A DNA stretch of 15,154 nucleotides from Helicobacteraceae bacterium (GTDB lineage Bacteria > Campylobacterota > Campylobacteria > Campylobacterales > Sulfurimonadaceae): the NCBI GenBank assembly GCA_015488855.1, contig WFMY01000212.1:1-15154 (forward strand). The letters run 5' to 3'. Numbering within the stretch: the first letter of the stretch is position 1; every line of letters starts with the position of its first letter. Shown piece by piece: positions 14,359 through 15,154 of this stretch. The translations under genes were made by a program, and so were the position numbers. The notes under the pieces were generated by a model. It saw nothing but the letters and a program-made list of their open reading frames with translations. It was not told where the DNA came from and made no database searches.

Positions 14359-15154
14359 AAAAATCTTTTCTTGCCCTGAGTTTTCCACTGTTGCTTGGTG
14401 CTACAACTCTGCCAGAACTCTTTGATGCACTCAAAGAGCATGCACAAACAAAGTCTGATGAGATGATAGTTAAGCAAGCAGAGGTAGCAAAGGAGATGAC
14501 AAATGCCAAACTCTACCCTACTGTTAATCTCTTTGCAAAGTATGACCACTACACAACTGCAACTGGGATGCTACCAGTTCCTCCAAATATACTTATTAAT
14601 ATGATTGATAAACAACATCCTGCAGCTATAACACAACCATTTAGTCAAAATATTATGCGAGAAGGCGCAAACTTTACTATGCCTCTTTTTGTAAAGTCTA
14701 TCTATACTATGTCTAATAAGGCAGAAAAAATGCAAAAGAGTGCTAAAGCAAAGAAGAGGATAAATCTTCTCAAAAATGAAGCTATCATAGTTGGAGCGAA
14801 TGCTAATTATCTTTATTTAGAAGAATTAGACAAGTCGCTTAATGTGAAGAGAAAATCTCTTTTTGAAACACAAAAAACCATCCAGATAAAAGTAGACAAT
14901 GGTCGTTCTGCAGCATTAGCACTCTACAAGATAGATGATAGCATCAACCAGATAGATATAACTAAAAACTCAATTGCTCTACAAAAGGAGCAACTTAAAA
15001 ACACTGTCCGTTCCCTTACGGGCATCACTCTTAATGCACCCATAAAGATGCAAGAGGTAAAAGCTGTGCAGTCCTCAGGCACTATAGAGTCCCTTACTCC
15101 ACTTAAACTTAAAATAGAAGCTAACCGTCTTGATATAAATGCACAAAAAGAAAA
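14352..15154 (+). CDS. TolC-family outer-membrane efflux protein, partial (3' end outside window)
   Basis: The frame opens at an ATG at 14352, inside the last codons of tetR, and stays open for 267 codons to the window edge. The product starts with a signal peptide (MLKKSFLALSFPLLLGA). Next comes TLPELFDALKEHA, typical of the first TolC helix, then AKLYPTVNLFAKYDHY, the usual entry to the first beta strands, and long amphipathic coiled-coil helices (about 120-225) with NYLYLEELDKSLNVKRKSL and the NGRSAALALYKI segment. Such proteins form the trimeric outer-membrane duct of RND or ABC export systems. Only about the first 60 percent is seen. Membrane-fusion and pump genes would be expected next, beyond the window. 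The seven-base overlap with tetR implies translational coupling. Confidence 0.88.
   Translation, partial: MLKKSFLALSFPLLLGATTLPELFDALKEHAQTKSDEMIVKQAEVAKEMTNAKLYPTVNLFAKYDHYTTATGMLPVPPNILINMIDKQHPAAITQPFSQNIMREGANFTMPLFVKSIYTMSNKAEKMQKSAKAKKRINLLKNEAIIVGANANYLYLEELDKSLNVKRKSLFETQKTIQIKVDNGRSAALALYKIDDSINQIDITKNSIALQKEQLKNTVRSLTGITLNAPIKMQEVKAVQSSGTIESLTPLKLKIEANRLDINAQKE

Noticed and set aside
1..15154. CRISPR arrays, tRNA or rRNA genes, insertion sequences, attachment sites, replication origin
   Set aside because: No regularly spaced repeats, no cloverleaf-like or rRNA stretches, no transposase or integrase, and no origin motif clusters were seen while reading both strands.

Overview
The window looks like chromosomal DNA of a Campylobacterota (formerly Epsilonproteobacteria) bacterium, probably a free-living marine or sediment type near Sulfurimonas or Sulfurovum. 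This rests on the AT-rich sequence, the protein flavour, and a gene order (fliP, glmU, coaBC, uppS, prepilin peptidase, membrane protein, truA) that I recall from Campylobacter jejuni. The genus is an inference. I see no insertion sequence, phage gene, CRISPR array, tRNA or rRNA; the region reads as core chromosome.

Left end (1-2297, minus strand): motA, motB and fliP form one tight operon read from motA. The stator pair resembles the sodium-driven PomA/PomB type. FliP is the core gate protein of the flagellar export apparatus. motB and fliP share one base.

Positions 2439-8318 (plus strand): glmU, coaBC, uppS, a prepilin peptidase, an LptF/LptG-family permease and truA run in one direction, with short gaps or overlaps of 1-4 bases. 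The theme is envelope precursor supply: UDP-GlcNAc, CoA, the undecaprenyl carrier and LPS export, plus prepilin processing and tRNA pseudouridylation.

Positions 8329-9973: a minus-strand ElyC/SanA-type (DUF218) envelope protein converges on truA. Directly before it lies a possible 34-residue membrane microprotein. Facing away is an unrecognised 244-residue soluble protein. Two TATAAT boxes on opposite strands lie between these units.

Positions 9975-13012 (minus strand): glyS (glycyl-tRNA synthetase beta chain), then a stand-alone FAD oxidoreductase resembling the C-terminal half of MnmC. Both would serve tRNA function.

Right end (13181-15154, plus strand): a one-domain superoxide reductase with its own terminator, then a TetR regulator with a probable self-operator. 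Overlapping the regulator is the start of a TolC-type outer-membrane efflux gene that runs off the window, the beginning of a likely regulated efflux operon.

I found no clearly new multi-gene system. The points most worth checking are the Gly replacing a conserved Pro in MotA, the Lys-to-Arg change at the superoxide reductase active site, the microprotein before elyC, the stand-alone MnmC-like oxidoreductase, and the TetR operator next to the efflux genes.
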